DNA of 64,000 bases from Bacteroidaceae bacterium (GCA_017522135.1 JAFXAB010000016.1:1-64000); one strand, 5' to 3'; positions 35,844-45,276 are shown, counted from the first letter of the stretch. Made by a program: numbers and translations. Notes: generated by a model from the letters alone, not told the origin.

Positions 35844-36818
35844 ATGGATGTATTATACAACATACAAGCACCTATAAATGATGAATTGAAAGAGCTCAAC
35901 CGTATATTGGTAGAGAAACTTCATACAGATAATCAGTTGATAAATAAGATTGTCGAACGCTATCTGCTCACTAAAGGCAAGCAGATACGTCCCATTCTTA
36001 TTTTGTTGTGTGCTCGTATGATGGGTAATATTTCACACACCACAATCCTGTCGGCTGTGGCTATTGAGCTTATGCACAATGCCAGCCTCATACATGATGA
36101 TGTGATAGATACCTCATTGTATCGTCGTGGACATCCTACAATAAATGCCCTTGAAGATAATAGGTTGGCCGTTCTTATGGGCGACTACTTTGTGTCGTGT
36201 GCCTTAAAATGTGGCGTAGAAACCAATAATATGCATATCATATCGGCAATGGGGCGTTTGGGTCAGGAGTTGGCACACGGCGAAATAAATCAGATTGATA
36301 ATGCACGCCGGCACCGCTTGTCGGAAGAGGCCTATTTTGAGGTGATACGTCGCAAGACTGCTTCGCTCTTTCGCACTTGTATGTTTGTGGGTGCTATTTC
36401 GGTGGGTACCGACGAAGAGACTCGCTCTAAGTTGGAAAAAATCGGTGAGTTGTTAGGACTTTGTTTCCAGATAAAAGATGATATTTTTGACTACTATGAT
36501 AGCAATGTTATAGGCAAGCCCACCGGCAACGACCTTAGAGAGGGTAAGGTAACACTACCGCTATTGTATGCCATTACTCACAACAAAGATGCTGAGAATG
36601 AACGTATGCGCGCTCTGCTCGACAACGACAGTCTCGATAGTAATGCTGTAGAAACCCTTATAGACTATGCCAAGCGAATGGGTGGCATAGAGTATGCACA
36701 AGTGCGCATGTTGCAGTTGCGCAATGAGGCTGTGGCCTCTCTCGAAACACTCCCCGACAGTCCGGCTCGTCAAGCTTTGATAGAATTGCTCGACTATACC
36801 ATAAGCCGCGAAAAATAA
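35844..36818 (+). CDS. Polyprenyl diphosphate synthase (octaprenyl/heptaprenyl type)
   Basis: Trans-isoprenyl diphosphate synthase that makes the long side chain of menaquinone. Both aspartate-rich motifs are present: DDVIDTSLYRRG near residue 85 and DDIFDYYD near residue 215; also GKQIRPILILLCARM. 324 residues from the ATG at 35844; a TTG 24 bases upstream is not needed. Menaquinone would serve the fumarate reductase in this window. Followed by a hairpin terminator. Confidence 0.93.
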   Translation: MDVLYNIQAPINDELKELNRILVEKLHTDNQLINKIVERYLLTKGKQIRPILILLCARMMGNISHTTILSAVAIELMHNASLIHDDVIDTSLYRRGHPTINALEDNRLAVLMGDYFVSCALKCGVETNNMHIISAMGRLGQELAHGEINQIDNARRHRLSEEAYFEVIRRKTASLFRTCMFVGAISVGTDEETRSKLEKIGELLGLCFQIKDDIFDYYDSNVIGKPTGNDLREGKVTLPLLYAITHNKDAENERMRALLDNDSLDSNAVETLIDYAKRMGGIEYAQVRMLQLRNEAVASLETLPDSPARQALIELLDYTISREK

Positions 36819-36842
36819 TAGCCCAATTATTTGTCTTGAGTT

Positions 36843-36877
36843 GTGTGTATGAGTCAATAACTTTTATTGATTCACAC
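36843..36877 (+). terminator. Hairpin after the polyprenyl synthase
   Basis: GTGTGTATGAGTCAATAA (36843-36860) pairs with TTATTGATTCACAC (36864-36877) with one mismatch and a small bulge, 25 bases past the stop. No T-run. Confidence 0.55.
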
Positions 36878-36907
36878 ATAATCCCTATTATGTTACTCCA
36901 CAAAGTA

Positions 36908-36965
36908 GTGCAGCAGTGCAGAAATAATTTTTTGCACAGGTGCACAATAAATGTGCATTTGTGCA
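36908..36965. promoter_or_regulatory. Phased array of GTGCA/TGCAC half-sites
   Basis: Three pairs of a 5-base half-site, each pair spaced exactly eight bases: GTGCA at 36908 and 36916, TGCAC at 36933 and 36941, GTGCA at 36953 and 36961. Every pair is half-site, three bases, half-site. The block lies about 65-120 bases upstream of the -7 element of the acyl-CoA synthetase, the right place for a regulator binding site. Confidence 0.5.
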
Positions 36966-37027
36966 ATTTTAACTTGCTTTTTGTCATTTATTACTTGCAA
37001 ATAACAACTTTTTCGATGCATTATCTC

Positions 37028-37035
37028 TACCTTTG
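37028..37035 (+). promoter_or_regulatory. -7 element of the acyl-CoA synthetase promoter
   Basis: TACCTTTG, exact TAnnTTTG, 22 bases before the ATG. No TTTG at -33, which would fit dependence on an activator bound at the upstream GTGCA array. Confidence 0.5.
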
Positions 37036-37056
37036 CGCCGAACCAATTGAGTTTTT

Positions 37057-38868
37057 ATGATCAATGAAATGACCTCCATGCCTGCACGCCAGGCTGAAAA
37101 GTACGGAGAGCGCGAAGCAGTCCGTTACAAAGATTATGTTACCAATGAGTGGATATCAATCTCTTGGAATAAATTCAAAACACTCATAGATACAGCCGCA
37201 TGTGCGTTGGCGCAAATGGGTATTAAGGAGAAAGAAAATATTACCACATTTACTCAAAATACCCTTTATGGACTTGTTGTAGATCACGGTGCTTTCCAAA
37301 ATCGTGCAGTGATAGCCCCGCTCTATGCTACAAGTTCGGCCGATCAGATAACTTACATCATAAACGAAACAGAATCACGCTTCCTATTTATCGGAGAGCA
37401 ACCTCAATATGATGTGTGGATACAGGCTCGAGCCAACTGTCCGTTTGTAGAGCATGTTATCATCTTCGACCGTCAAGTTGTGCGTATAGAGAATGACAAT
37501 CAAAGCATATATATGGATGAGTTTATGGCTTTGGGCGAAAATGCTTCGGACGAAATAAAAGCTGAGGTAGAGCGTCGTACACGTACAGCACGTCCCGAAG
37601 ACCTTGCCACTCTTATATATACATCGGGTACTACCGGAGAGCCCAAAGGTGTTATGCTCACCCACACCAACTACGACATCATCATGCGCATACACAGGCA
37701 ACGCCTCACCATGATTGACGATGAGGATGTTTCGCTCAGTTTCTTGCCCATGACACACATCTTTGAGCGTGCTTGGAGCTACTTCTGTCTCTCTATGGGT
37801 GTTAGAGTGGTTATCAACCGCGACACCAAGACAATTGCAGCTACCGTTAAGGAGGTGCGTCCTTCTTTGTTGTGCAACGTGCCTCGTTTCTGGGAGAAGG
37901 TATATGCCGGTGTACAAGAATTTATAGCTCGACAAAGCGGTGTAAAAGCCAAGATGATACAAATGGCCTTGAAAACCGGTCGCAAATACCATATCGAATA
38001 CAAGAGCCAAGGTCGCAACATACCCCTATTGCTCAATCTGCAATATAAGTTGTTCGATAAGATAATCCTATCGAAGATACGCTATACAGTGGGTGTAAAC
38101 AATGGTGTACTCTTCCCCGTTGCCGGTGCTCCTCTGGGTGATGCCATCAACGAATTTTTGATATCTTGTGGTATACCCATTACCTATGGTTACGGATTGT
38201 CTGAGACAACAGCAACCGTGTCATGTTTCCTCGCCAACGACTATAAGATAGGTACTGTAGGTACAGTAATGCCAGAGATAGAGGTGCGCATCGATACCGA
38301 AAACAACAACGAGATTCTCGTTAAGAGTGGAACGGTGATGCAAGGATACTACAAGAAGCCCGAAGAGACAGCCAAAGTGTTTACCGAAGACGGATGGTTC
38401 CGCACCGGTGATGCCGGTACTTACATCGATGGCAAATTGTCTATAACAGAGCGCATCAAAGACCTCTTCAAAACCTCTAATGGCAAATATATTGCACCGC
38501 AAGCCATAGAGAGTTGCTTAGGTGGCGACCGCTTTATCGAGCAAGTAGCCGTGATAGGCGACCAACGTAAGTATGTGACAGCCATTATCGTGCCTGCATA
38601 TGAGGCTCTCACCGAGTATGCACAGAAGATGAAAATACAATTCCACACCTTCGAAGACTTGGTGAAAAACCAAGAGATATATGCCATGATAGAAAGCCGT
38701 ATTGCCGAGTTGCAAAAGAACTTTGCATCGTTTGAGCAAATCAAGAAGTTTACTCTTCTACCACACGCATTCACCATGGAGCGTGGCGAGTTGACCAACA
38801 CACTCAAGGTGCGTCGTTCTATCATCAATAAGATATACAAGAAAGAAATAGAGTTGATGTATACATAA
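37057..38868 (+). CDS. Long-chain fatty acid-CoA ligase (AMP-forming)
   Basis: ANL-superfamily adenylating enzyme. The phosphate-binding loop YTSGTTGEPKGVML is near residue 190, then YGLSETTATVSC, the GWFRTGDAGTYIDG motif, and ERIKDLFKTSNGKYIAPQAIE with the C-terminal catalytic region. 603 residues and the FLPMTHIFERAWSY segment point to the long-chain acyl-CoA synthetase subgroup. It probably activates exogenous or recycled fatty acids. Monocistronic, with its own terminator and a candidate operator array upstream. Confidence 0.92.
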   Translation: MINEMTSMPARQAEKYGEREAVRYKDYVTNEWISISWNKFKTLIDTAACALAQMGIKEKENITTFTQNTLYGLVVDHGAFQNRAVIAPLYATSSADQITYIINETESRFLFIGEQPQYDVWIQARANCPFVEHVIIFDRQVVRIENDNQSIYMDEFMALGENASDEIKAEVERRTRTARPEDLATLIYTSGTTGEPKGVMLTHTNYDIIMRIHRQRLTMIDDEDVSLSFLPMTHIFERAWSYFCLSMGVRVVINRDTKTIAATVKEVRPSLLCNVPRFWEKVYAGVQEFIARQSGVKAKMIQMALKTGRKYHIEYKSQGRNIPLLLNLQYKLFDKIILSKIRYTVGVNNGVLFPVAGAPLGDAINEFLISCGIPITYGYGLSETTATVSCFLANDYKIGTVGTVMPEIEVRIDTENNNEILVKSGTVMQGYYKKPEETAKVFTEDGWFRTGDAGTYIDGKLSITERIKDLFKTSNGKYIAPQAIESCLGGDRFIEQVAVIGDQRKYVTAIIVPAYEALTEYAQKMKIQFHTFEDLVKNQEIYAMIESRIAELQKNFASFEQIKKFTLLPHAFTMERGELTNTLKVRRSIINKIYKKEIELMYT

Positions 38869-38895
38869 AAAATTGGCTCAATGTTTGGCAAATAA

Positions 38896-38935
38896 CACAA
38901 GGACGTACTACCTTTGTACGCCCTTGTGCTTTTTT
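38896..38935 (+). terminator. Terminator after the acyl-CoA ligase
   Basis: CACAAGGACGTAC (38896-38908) pairs with GTACGCCCTTGTG (38916-38928) with one mismatch, followed by six Ts at 38930-38935. Confidence 0.8.
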
Positions 38936-38982
38936 CTTGAAATACAAGGTGTAAAACCGCAATAAAAAGTAAAAAATTCTCA

Positions 38983-40092
38983 ATGATAACCATAGAGCAA
39001 CTCAAAGAGACCGAAGAACGCCGTAGTGCATTGTATCGCTACCTTGATATCGACAGTAAAAAAATACAAGTCGAAGAAGAAGAATTACGCACCCATGTGC
39101 CCGACTTCTGGAACGACCAGAAGAAGGCCGAAGCACAAATGCGCAAAATCAAAGAGATAAAATTCTGGATAGAAGGCTACACCGAGGTAGAAAAAGCTGT
39201 AGAGGAGTTGCAACTCGCTTATGAGTTTGTAAAAGAAGGTGTTGTAGAAGAAGAAGATGTCGATGCAGCATACGAGCGAGCCATGAAACTCATCGAAGAC
39301 CTCGAGTTGCGCAATATGTTGCGTCGTGAAGAGGATAAGATGGGAGTAATGCTCAAGATAAACTCCGGAGCAGGTGGTACCGAGAGCCAAGATTGGGCTT
39401 CGATGCTCATGCGCCTTTATATGCGTTGGGGTGAGCGTAATAACTATAAGGTTGCCATAGCTCACCTTATCGAGGGCGATGAGGCCGGCATCAAATCGGT
39501 GTCGATGCAAATAGAGGGAGACTATGCATACGGCTATCTCAAGAGCGAAAACGGTGTGCACCGTCTTGTGCGCGTATCGCCATACAATGCGCAAGGCAAG
39601 CGTATGACCTCTTTTGCTTCGGTATTTGTTACCCCTCTGGTCGATGATACCATTGAAGTAAACATCAGTCCTGCTCTCATCTCTTGGGATACATTCCGTT
39701 CGGGTGGTGCAGGTGGTCAGAATGTGAATAAGGTTGAGTCGGGTGTGCGATTGCGTTATCAATACAAAGACCCCTATACCGGCGAAGAAGAAGAAATTCT
39801 TATCGAAAACACCGAGACACGCGACCAGCCAAAGAACAAGGAAAATGCTATGCGACAACTCCGCTCGATACTCTACGACAAGGAGTTGAAGCACCGCATG
39901 GAGGAACAAGCCAAGATAGAGGCTGGCAAGAAAAAAATAGAGTGGGGTTCACAGATACGCAGCTACGTCTTTGACGACCGTCGTGTGAAAGACCACCGCA
40001 CCAACTATCAAACATCCGATGTCAACCGCGTAATGGATGGCGAGATAGATGACTTCATCAAAGCCTACCTCATGGAGTTTGGTGGAGAATAA
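38983..40092 (+). CDS. prfB: Peptide chain release factor 2
   Basis: Recognises UGA and UAA stops. GGQ motif in SGGAGGQNVNKVESG (about residue 245), and the codon-recognition tripeptide region reads RVSPYNAQGKR, so SPY in place of the usual SPF. The open frame runs without interruption from the ATG through RYLDIDSKK; the CTTTGAC programmed frameshift found in many bacteria at this place is absent. 369 residues. Confidence 0.96.
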   Translation: MITIEQLKETEERRSALYRYLDIDSKKIQVEEEELRTHVPDFWNDQKKAEAQMRKIKEIKFWIEGYTEVEKAVEELQLAYEFVKEGVVEEEDVDAAYERAMKLIEDLELRNMLRREEDKMGVMLKINSGAGGTESQDWASMLMRLYMRWGERNNYKVAIAHLIEGDEAGIKSVSMQIEGDYAYGYLKSENGVHRLVRVSPYNAQGKRMTSFASVFVTPLVDDTIEVNISPALISWDTFRSGGAGGQNVNKVESGVRLRYQYKDPYTGEEEEILIENTETRDQPKNKENAMRQLRSILYDKELKHRMEEQAKIEAGKKKIEWGSQIRSYVFDDRRVKDHRTNYQTSDVNRVMDGEIDDFIKAYLMEFGGE

Positions 40093-40143
40093 TAGTAGTA
40101 CTGTGTCAGAAAAGTTGTATATTTGCTGAACGTATCTATACCG

Positions 40144-40215
40144 GCCTCTGTAGTTCAACGGATAGAATAGCGGTTTCCTAAACCGTAGATTTGGGTTCGA
40201 TTCCCAGCGGAGGTA
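40144..40215 (+). tRNA. tRNA-Arg (anticodon CCU)
   Basis: Full cloverleaf of 72 bases: acceptor GCCTCTG with CGGAGGT (G-T at the end pair), anticodon stem GCGGT with ACCGT around the loop TTCCTAA giving CCT at 34-36, T arm TTGGG TTCGATT CCCAG. CCA is not encoded. It reads AGG codons. It follows prfB by 51 bases. Confidence 0.95.
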
Positions 40216-40292
40216 CAATCCTATAGCCATAAACGGCACAAAGAATATTATTGGACAACACAAGTGTGGTGTTGAATAAATCTTACAGTGAA

Positions 40293-40341
40293 AAAACGGG
40301 AATTACTACAGTGTTAAGTACATTGTTTTAGTTCCCGTTTT
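40293..40341. terminator. Terminator after tRNA-Arg
   Basis: AAAACGGGAA (40293-40302) pairs with TTCCCGTTTT (40332-40341), 10 bp perfect with a 29-base loop; the A and T flanks make it usable from both sides. Confidence 0.65.
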
Positions 40342-40388
40342 ATGGTATTTTTTTCTGTGGGTATGAGGCTTTGTCGGATACTGTATAC

Positions 40389-40426
40389 AAAACAGGTTGT
40401 GCCAAATAAATGACACAACCTGTTTT
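40389..40426 (-). terminator. pckA terminator
   Basis: AAAACAGGTTGTG (40389-40401) pairs with CACAACCTGTTTT (40414-40426), 13 bp perfect, 28 bases after the pckA stop. On the minus strand the stem extends by a G-U wobble pair (GTGTC with GGCAC), which supports leftward use. Confidence 0.8.
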
Positions 40427-40453
40427 ATATATAGCGTTTTGCGCTGTTTGTTG

Positions 40454-42061
40454 TTAGAGTTGAGGGCCTGCGGCTACGAGGGCTTTACCGGCTTCGTTAC
40501 CTGTAAACTTGTTGAAGTTCTTGATGAAGCGACCGGCAAGGTCTTTGGCTTTTTCTTCCCACTCGCAAGCGCAAGCATAGGTGTCGCGAGGATCGAGAAT
40601 TGCGGGGTCAACACCGGGCAACTCGGTAGGTACTGTGAATGAGAAGAAAGGAATTTGTTTGGTAGGAGCTTTGTCTATTGAGCCATCGAGGATAGCATCA
40701 ATGATACCGCGTGTATCGCGTATAGAGATACGTTTGCCTGTACCGTTCCAACCAGTATTTACGAGGTAGGCCTTAGCACCCGATTTTTCCATTTTCTTAA
40801 CCAACTCTTCGGCATATTTGGTGGGGTGCAATGACAAGAATGCTGCACCGAAGCAAGCCGAGAATGTGGGTGTAGGCTCGGTAATACCACGCTCGGTACC
40901 GGCCAACTTGGCAGTAAAGCCCGAGAGGAAGTAGTACTTGGTTTGCTCGGCGTTCAAGATAGAAACGGGAGGCAATACACCAAATGCATCGGCCGAAAGG
41001 AATATTACACTCTTGGCAGCGGGACCTTTCGATTGAGGACGCACAATGTTGTTGATGTGGAAGATGGGATAAGATACACGAGTGTTTTCGGTAACCGACT
41101 TGTCGCTGAAGTCTATCTTACCGTTGGCATCGACTGTTACGTTCTCAAGGAGAGCATCGCGCTTGATGGCGTTGTAGATGTCGGGCTCGTTCTCTTTGCT
41201 GAGGTTGATAACCTTGGCATAGCAACCACCTTCAAAGTTAAATACACCTTCGTCGTCCCAGCCATGCTCGTCGTCACCGATAAGGAGACGTTTGGGGTCG
41301 GTTGAGAGGGTTGTCTTTCCTGTACCCGAGAGGCCAAAGAAAATAGCTGTGTTTTCGTTGTTCATGTCGGTGTTGGCCGAGCAGTGCATCGATGCCATGC
41401 CACGCAAGGGGAGGAGGTAGTTCATGATAGAGAACATTCCTTTCTTCATCTCACCGCCATACCATGTGTTGATGATAACTTGCTCTTTGCTGGTGAGGTT
41501 GAATACAACTGCAGTCTCACTGTTGAGACCCAACTCTTTCCAGTTCTCTACTTTGGCTTTAGAGGCGTTGTAAACAACGAAGTCGGGCTCGCCATAGTTG
41601 GCCAATTCTTCGGCAGTGGGGCGGATAAACATGTTGGTTACAAAGTGTGCTTGCCATGCAACCTCAACGATAAAGCGAACTTTGAGGCGAGAGTTTTCGT
41701 TAGCACCGCAGAATGTATCTACAACGTAGAGTTTCTTGTTTGACAGCTCGTTGATAGCGAGGTCTTTCAATGCACTCCATGTCTCTTGCGAAACAGGTTT
41801 GTTGTCGTTTTTATATTCTTCTGAGGTCCACCATACAGTGTTTTTAGAAACCTCGTCGTATACGAAAAATTTATCCTTGGGCGAACGACCGGTATATATA
41901 CCTGTCATTACATTAACAGCACCCAATTCTGTTACCTGACCTACTTCATAGCCTTCAAGTCCGGGCAGTGTCTCTTCTGCGAAGAGTTGGTCATAAGAGG
42001 GGTTGTGCAGCACCTCGGTGGTTCCGTTAATACCGTACTTTGTCAAATCTAATGTTGCCAT
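40454..42061 (-). CDS. pckA: Phosphoenolpyruvate carboxykinase (ATP)
   Basis: Interconverts oxaloacetate and PEP with ATP/ADP. In Bacteroidales it usually runs in the carboxylating direction, feeding the fumarate reductase branch. Seen: [11 protein letters not shown], the kinase 1a P-loop [35 protein letters not shown] with the metal ligands, and the C-terminal ATP-binding segment [18 protein letters not shown]. 535 residues, complete. Biased codons point to high expression. Own promoter and terminator. Confidence 0.97.
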   Translation of the reverse strand: MATLDLTKYGINGTTEVLHNPSYDQLFAEETLPGLEGYEVGQVTELGAVNVMTGIYTGRSPKDKFFVYDEVSKNTVWWTSEEYKNDNKPVSQETWSALKDLAINELSNKKLYVVDTFCGANENSRLKVRFIVEVAWQAHFVTNMFIRPTAEELANYGEPDFVVYNASKAKVENWKELGLNSETAVVFNLTSKEQVIINTWYGGEMKKGMFSIMNYLLPLRGMASMHCSANTDMNNENTAIFFGLSGTGKTTLSTDPKRLLIGDDEHGWDDEGVFNFEGGCYAKVINLSKENEPDIYNAIKRDALLENVTVDANGKIDFSDKSVTENTRVSYPIFHINNIVRPQSKGPAAKSVIFLSADAFGVLPPVSILNAEQTKYYFLSGFTAKLAGTERGITEPTPTFSACFGAAFLSLHPTKYAEELVKKMEKSGAKAYLVNTGWNGTGKRISIRDTRGIIDAILDGSIDKAPTKQIPFFSFTVPTELPGVDPAILDPRDTYACACEWEEKAKDLAGRFIKNFNKFTGNEAGKALVAAGPQL

Positions 42062-42128
42062 TTTAATAAATCTTTTTGGTTTTTTTTACAAATCTTTCTT
42101 ACCTATATGTGCCTTTTTCAAGGCTACG

Positions 42129-42136
42129 CAAAAGTA
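42129..42136 (-). promoter_or_regulatory. -7 element of the pckA promoter
   Basis: TACTTTTG on the minus strand, exact TAnnTTTG, 67 bases before the pckA start. No good -33 at the normal spacing. Confidence 0.45.
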
Positions 42137-42214
42137 ATACAAATTCAGCAAGTAAACGATTTATTAAAGAAATATTTCCTCAATAGATGCTAAAATTTTT
42201 AAATCTCAATGCTG

Positions 42215-42236
42215 TTTGCAAAGCATGGTTTGCAAA
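42215..42236. promoter_or_regulatory. Tandem TTTGCAAA palindromes in the pckA/ferredoxin intergenic region
   Basis: Two copies of the 8-bp palindrome TTTGCAAA at 42215-42222 and 42229-42236, centres 14 bases apart, between two divergent promoters. Could be an operator for either gene. Confidence 0.3.
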
Positions 42237-42290
42237 ATTGCATGTCTTATGTGTTGCTTCGTTTCTTGATAAAAAAATAAGTATACTTTT

Positions 42291-42321
42291 TTTGTTCTCG
42301 CACGGCTTATTATTACTTTTG
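42291..42321 (+). promoter_or_regulatory. Consensus promoter abutting the flavodoxin/ferredoxin gene
   Basis: TTTG (42291-42294), 19 bases, TACTTTTG (42314-42321). Both elements and the spacing are exact. The ATG at 42326 starts four bases later, so the mRNA is predicted to be leaderless or nearly so. Confidence 0.65.
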
Positions 42322-42325
42322 TACT

Positions 42326-43150
42326 ATGAATATAACCTCTGTTACTTCTGTTTTGTTTTCGCCTACCGGCACTTCGCGCAAGGTGGCAATGGCTGTGGCC
42401 GATGGCTGTGGCTATCACAATAGTTGTGTGGTTGATGCAACCTATAATACTCCTTCCGATATGTGCTACAAGGAGCATGAGTTGGTTGTGGTGGCTGTGC
42501 CTGTGTATGGTGGCAAGGTTGCACCGCTTGCTCTGCAACGTCTCGATGCCATGCGGGGCGATAATACCCCCATTGTGCTTATTGTTGTGTATGGCAATCG
42601 CGCCTATGAGGAGGCTGTTGCTCAGCTCGACGTGTTTGTGCGCAGTCGTGGGTTTGTCACTGTTGCCGCTGCTGCCTTTGTCGGCGAACACTCGTACAGT
42701 ACCGCTCGATATCCCATTGCAGTAGGTCGTCCCGATGCAGCCGACTTGGCCGATGCACGCGCATGGGGTAGGGATATTGCTGCAAAGCTTGCACGTATCG
42801 AGAGCACTCAATCCATTGATGTTGCTTCGCTGAAAGAGCCTCGCAACCCGTTGTTTTCTAAGCTCCGATTTATACTTTTTGTACTGAAACAGCGTCGCAA
42901 GAAGTCGGTTGCCAAACCGATGGTTGTAGTCGATGCCGACAAGTGTAAGCTATGTGGTAAGTGTGTAAAATTGTGCCCGACAGGTGCTATTGCAACAGGC
43001 GACTATCTGCACACCGATACCTCTCGTTGCATCAAATGCTGTGCCTGTGTCAAGGGTTGCCCTGCCAAGGCACGCACGCTCGACACGCCCTATGCCCCTG
43101 TGTTGTCGCAATGTTTCAAAGATAGAAAGTCTCCTACAACAATTCTATAG
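42326..43150 (+). CDS. EFR1-type protein: flavodoxin-like domain plus two [4Fe-4S] clusters
   Basis: N-terminal flavodoxin-like domain (about 1-165) with an FMN phosphate loop FSPTGTSRKVA and VPVYGGKVAP, then a linker and a bacterial ferredoxin module with CKLCGKCVKLCP and CIKCCACVKGCP. This fusion is known as the EFR1 family; it should pass electrons between pyridine/flavin donors and unknown partners. 274 residues. It is followed after five bases by a WYL regulator, so the two probably form a regulated unit. Confidence 0.9.
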   Translation: MNITSVTSVLFSPTGTSRKVAMAVADGCGYHNSCVVDATYNTPSDMCYKEHELVVVAVPVYGGKVAPLALQRLDAMRGDNTPIVLIVVYGNRAYEEAVAQLDVFVRSRGFVTVAAAAFVGEHSYSTARYPIAVGRPDAADLADARAWGRDIAAKLARIESTQSIDVASLKEPRNPLFSKLRFILFVLKQRRKKSVAKPMVVVDADKCKLCGKCVKLCPTGAIATGDYLHTDTSRCIKCCACVKGCPAKARTLDTPYAPVLSQCFKDRKSPTTIL

Positions 43151-43155
43151 AGTGC

Positions 43156-44052
43156 ATGTCGCAGATAGTTATACAACGATATATGTGGTTTTTCGATACC
43201 GTGTGGCGTTACAAGCGCATCACGCGGGGTGAGATAGAACGCCTCTGGTTGCAGAGTGACCTTTCGGAGGGAAATCCTCTTACCAGACGCTCCTTTTGCA
43301 ACTATCGCGAAGGTGCCGAAAAGCTATTCGACGTGAACATTCTATGCGATACATCGACCTACGAATATTATATCGAACAGGCTCAGCCCGACAAGAGTAG
43401 CGACCTGCAGAAGTGGTTGTTTGACTCACTCTCTGTCAACTACCTCATGCGGCATGGTGCCGATATGGCGCAACGCATTATACCCGAGCATATCCCGTCG
43501 GGCAACGATTATATGGCTTCTATTACCGAGGCAATGCAAGAGAGTAGGGTAATACGCATGATATATCATGCTTTCTGGAAGATGTCGGCGCAGAAAGTCG
43601 AATTGGAGCCATACTTTGTCAAGGCTTTTCGCAAGCGGTGGTATGTAGTAGGATATAATCGCAAAGACCGACAAATCAAGACCTATGCTTTGGACCGTGT
43701 TGTGGAGCTGGCTCTTACGACCGATACATTTGAGTTTCCGGCCGACTTTGTTCCGTCCGATTATTTTGTACATTCGTTTGGTGTGATACGCAGCGACGAG
43801 CACCCCGAGACAATACGTCTGCGAGCTACCATGCGACAAGCGCAATACCTGCGTGCCTTACCCTTGCATCACACACAACGCGAGTATGAGGTGGGCGATG
43901 GCTATGTCGACTTTGTATACAACATGTACATCACTTACGACCTCATACAAGAGTTGTTATCGCTGGGACGAGAAATAGAGGTTATATCGCCTGCAAAACT
44001 GCGTAACGAATTGCGTGGTAAGCTTCAAGCTGCTCTTGACTTATACAAGTAA
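43156..44052 (+). CDS. WYL-domain transcriptional regulator
   Basis: N-terminal winged-helix-like part (about 1-75), then a WYL domain with the signature KRWYVVGYNRKDRQIKTYALDRV and a C-terminal WCX-like extension (about 210-298). WYL proteins bind small ligands or nucleotides and control stress, defence or metabolic genes. Its only close partner is the EFR1-type gene five bases upstream, likely its target. No defence genes are near. Confidence 0.9.
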   Translation: MSQIVIQRYMWFFDTVWRYKRITRGEIERLWLQSDLSEGNPLTRRSFCNYREGAEKLFDVNILCDTSTYEYYIEQAQPDKSSDLQKWLFDSLSVNYLMRHGADMAQRIIPEHIPSGNDYMASITEAMQESRVIRMIYHAFWKMSAQKVELEPYFVKAFRKRWYVVGYNRKDRQIKTYALDRVVELALTTDTFEFPADFVPSDYFVHSFGVIRSDEHPETIRLRATMRQAQYLRALPLHHTQREYEVGDGYVDFVYNMYITYDLIQELLSLGREIEVISPAKLRNELRGKLQAALDLYK

Positions 44053-44058
44053 AATCGT

Positions 44059-45276
44059 TCAATTATCAAACAGAGCCGACTTGCGATAGACAAACGCTAC
44101 CAATAGCGTGAGTGCGGCCAGAAAGGCGTTGAATTGGAAGGCAAACAATTCGCTTGAATCGTGCATAATCAACTTGAATACTTTGATTACAAACGGGCAC
44201 ACCAGAATAGCTACATAATTCATAGCCATAACACATGCCAATGCAAAAGTGCTCTTGTGGGGCAATGCAATATGCGTGGTGCGGTCGTACATGATGGGTT
44301 GTATAATTCCATATCCTACTCCGGCACTTACACATCCTACGCCTACAAGCCACACATTACTTGTAACTACAATAAGTCCCAGCCCTACAACAATCATGAG
44401 CAGGCTCCACAATTGTGTGCTACGGCCTAAGGCATCTATAAAGCGGTTGAGAAAGAAGCCCGGAGCCATTATGGCAAGGAAAAAGAGCGAAATATATGTG
44501 CCCGACAGGCTTGTTGGCATGCCTCGCTCTTCGACAAGAAAAGGCAGATTGAGGCTCACTATCACCACCAGATAGGTTACCAAGCCATAGAATAGCATTA
44601 CCTCTATAAGATGGTGCACCCCGATACCGCTGTTGCCCACTTGTACATGCGGACGCAGGCCATTGTCGGTATTATCTGTCTCTGGCGATGGCTCGGGCTC
44701 TTGCGACAATGCTTTGCGCAACTGAAATGATAGAATTATCGATACAATTGGAAACAAATAGACTATAAAGGGCAAGTGCCATTCTACCTCGGCCAAATAT
44801 CCGGTTATGATGGTGGCAATGACGAGTGTGAGGTTGGTAATGGCCGAACTCAAACCAAACTGCTTGGTACGGTAACGACCTACAAAGAACCTACCAATCA
44901 AGCCGGTCGAGAGCGGGATAATAAGACCTGAACCCACACCCAATAATGCGCTGACTGCTATCAGCTGCCACATCTTATCGGACATAAGATATAGTATACC
45001 GCTTGATACAAAGATGACCAAACCTATCTGCAACAGACGAATGTTGTCGATGCGCTCGGTGAGTCGGCCTGCCAACAGCACAAATGGGATAATCATGAGT
45101 GATGGTAGTGAGGAGAGCATCTGTATATCCAACTCGGTCGCGCGGGGAAAGATTTTTTGTAACTCACCCAAAATGGGCGAAACAGCCAGTCCCGGCAGGG
45201 CATTCAGTGCCGAGATAGACCAAATGGCCAGCAATGTTATCAAAGGGATACGTCCCCTTCCGGTCTCTATTTTCAT
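44059..45276 (-). CDS. Major facilitator superfamily transporter
   Basis: 405 residues with twelve predicted helices in two halves split by a charged loop at about 190-215 (SQEPEPSPETDNTD). The A-motif-like AGRLTERIDNIRLLQ follows helix 2. The start is the ATG at 45276-45274; nine upstream codons are dropped. The closest match in general form is multidrug or sugar efflux MFS permeases. It diverges from the glutamate decarboxylase gene, so it might be linked to it, but it is not an APC-type GadC antiporter. Confidence 0.88.
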   Translation of the reverse strand: MKIETGRGRIPLITLLAIWSISALNALPGLAVSPILGELQKIFPRATELDIQMLSSLPSLMIIPFVLLAGRLTERIDNIRLLQIGLVIFVSSGILYLMSDKMWQLIAVSALLGVGSGLIIPLSTGLIGRFFVGRYRTKQFGLSSAITNLTLVIATIITGYLAEVEWHLPFIVYLFPIVSIILSFQLRKALSQEPEPSPETDNTDNGLRPHVQVGNSGIGVHHLIEVMLFYGLVTYLVVIVSLNLPFLVEERGMPTSLSGTYISLFFLAIMAPGFFLNRFIDALGRSTQLWSLLMIVVGLGLIVVTSNVWLVGVGCVSAGVGYGIIQPIMYDRTTHIALPHKSTFALACVMAMNYVAILVCPFVIKVFKLIMHDSSELFAFQFNAFLAALTLLVAFVYRKSALFDN

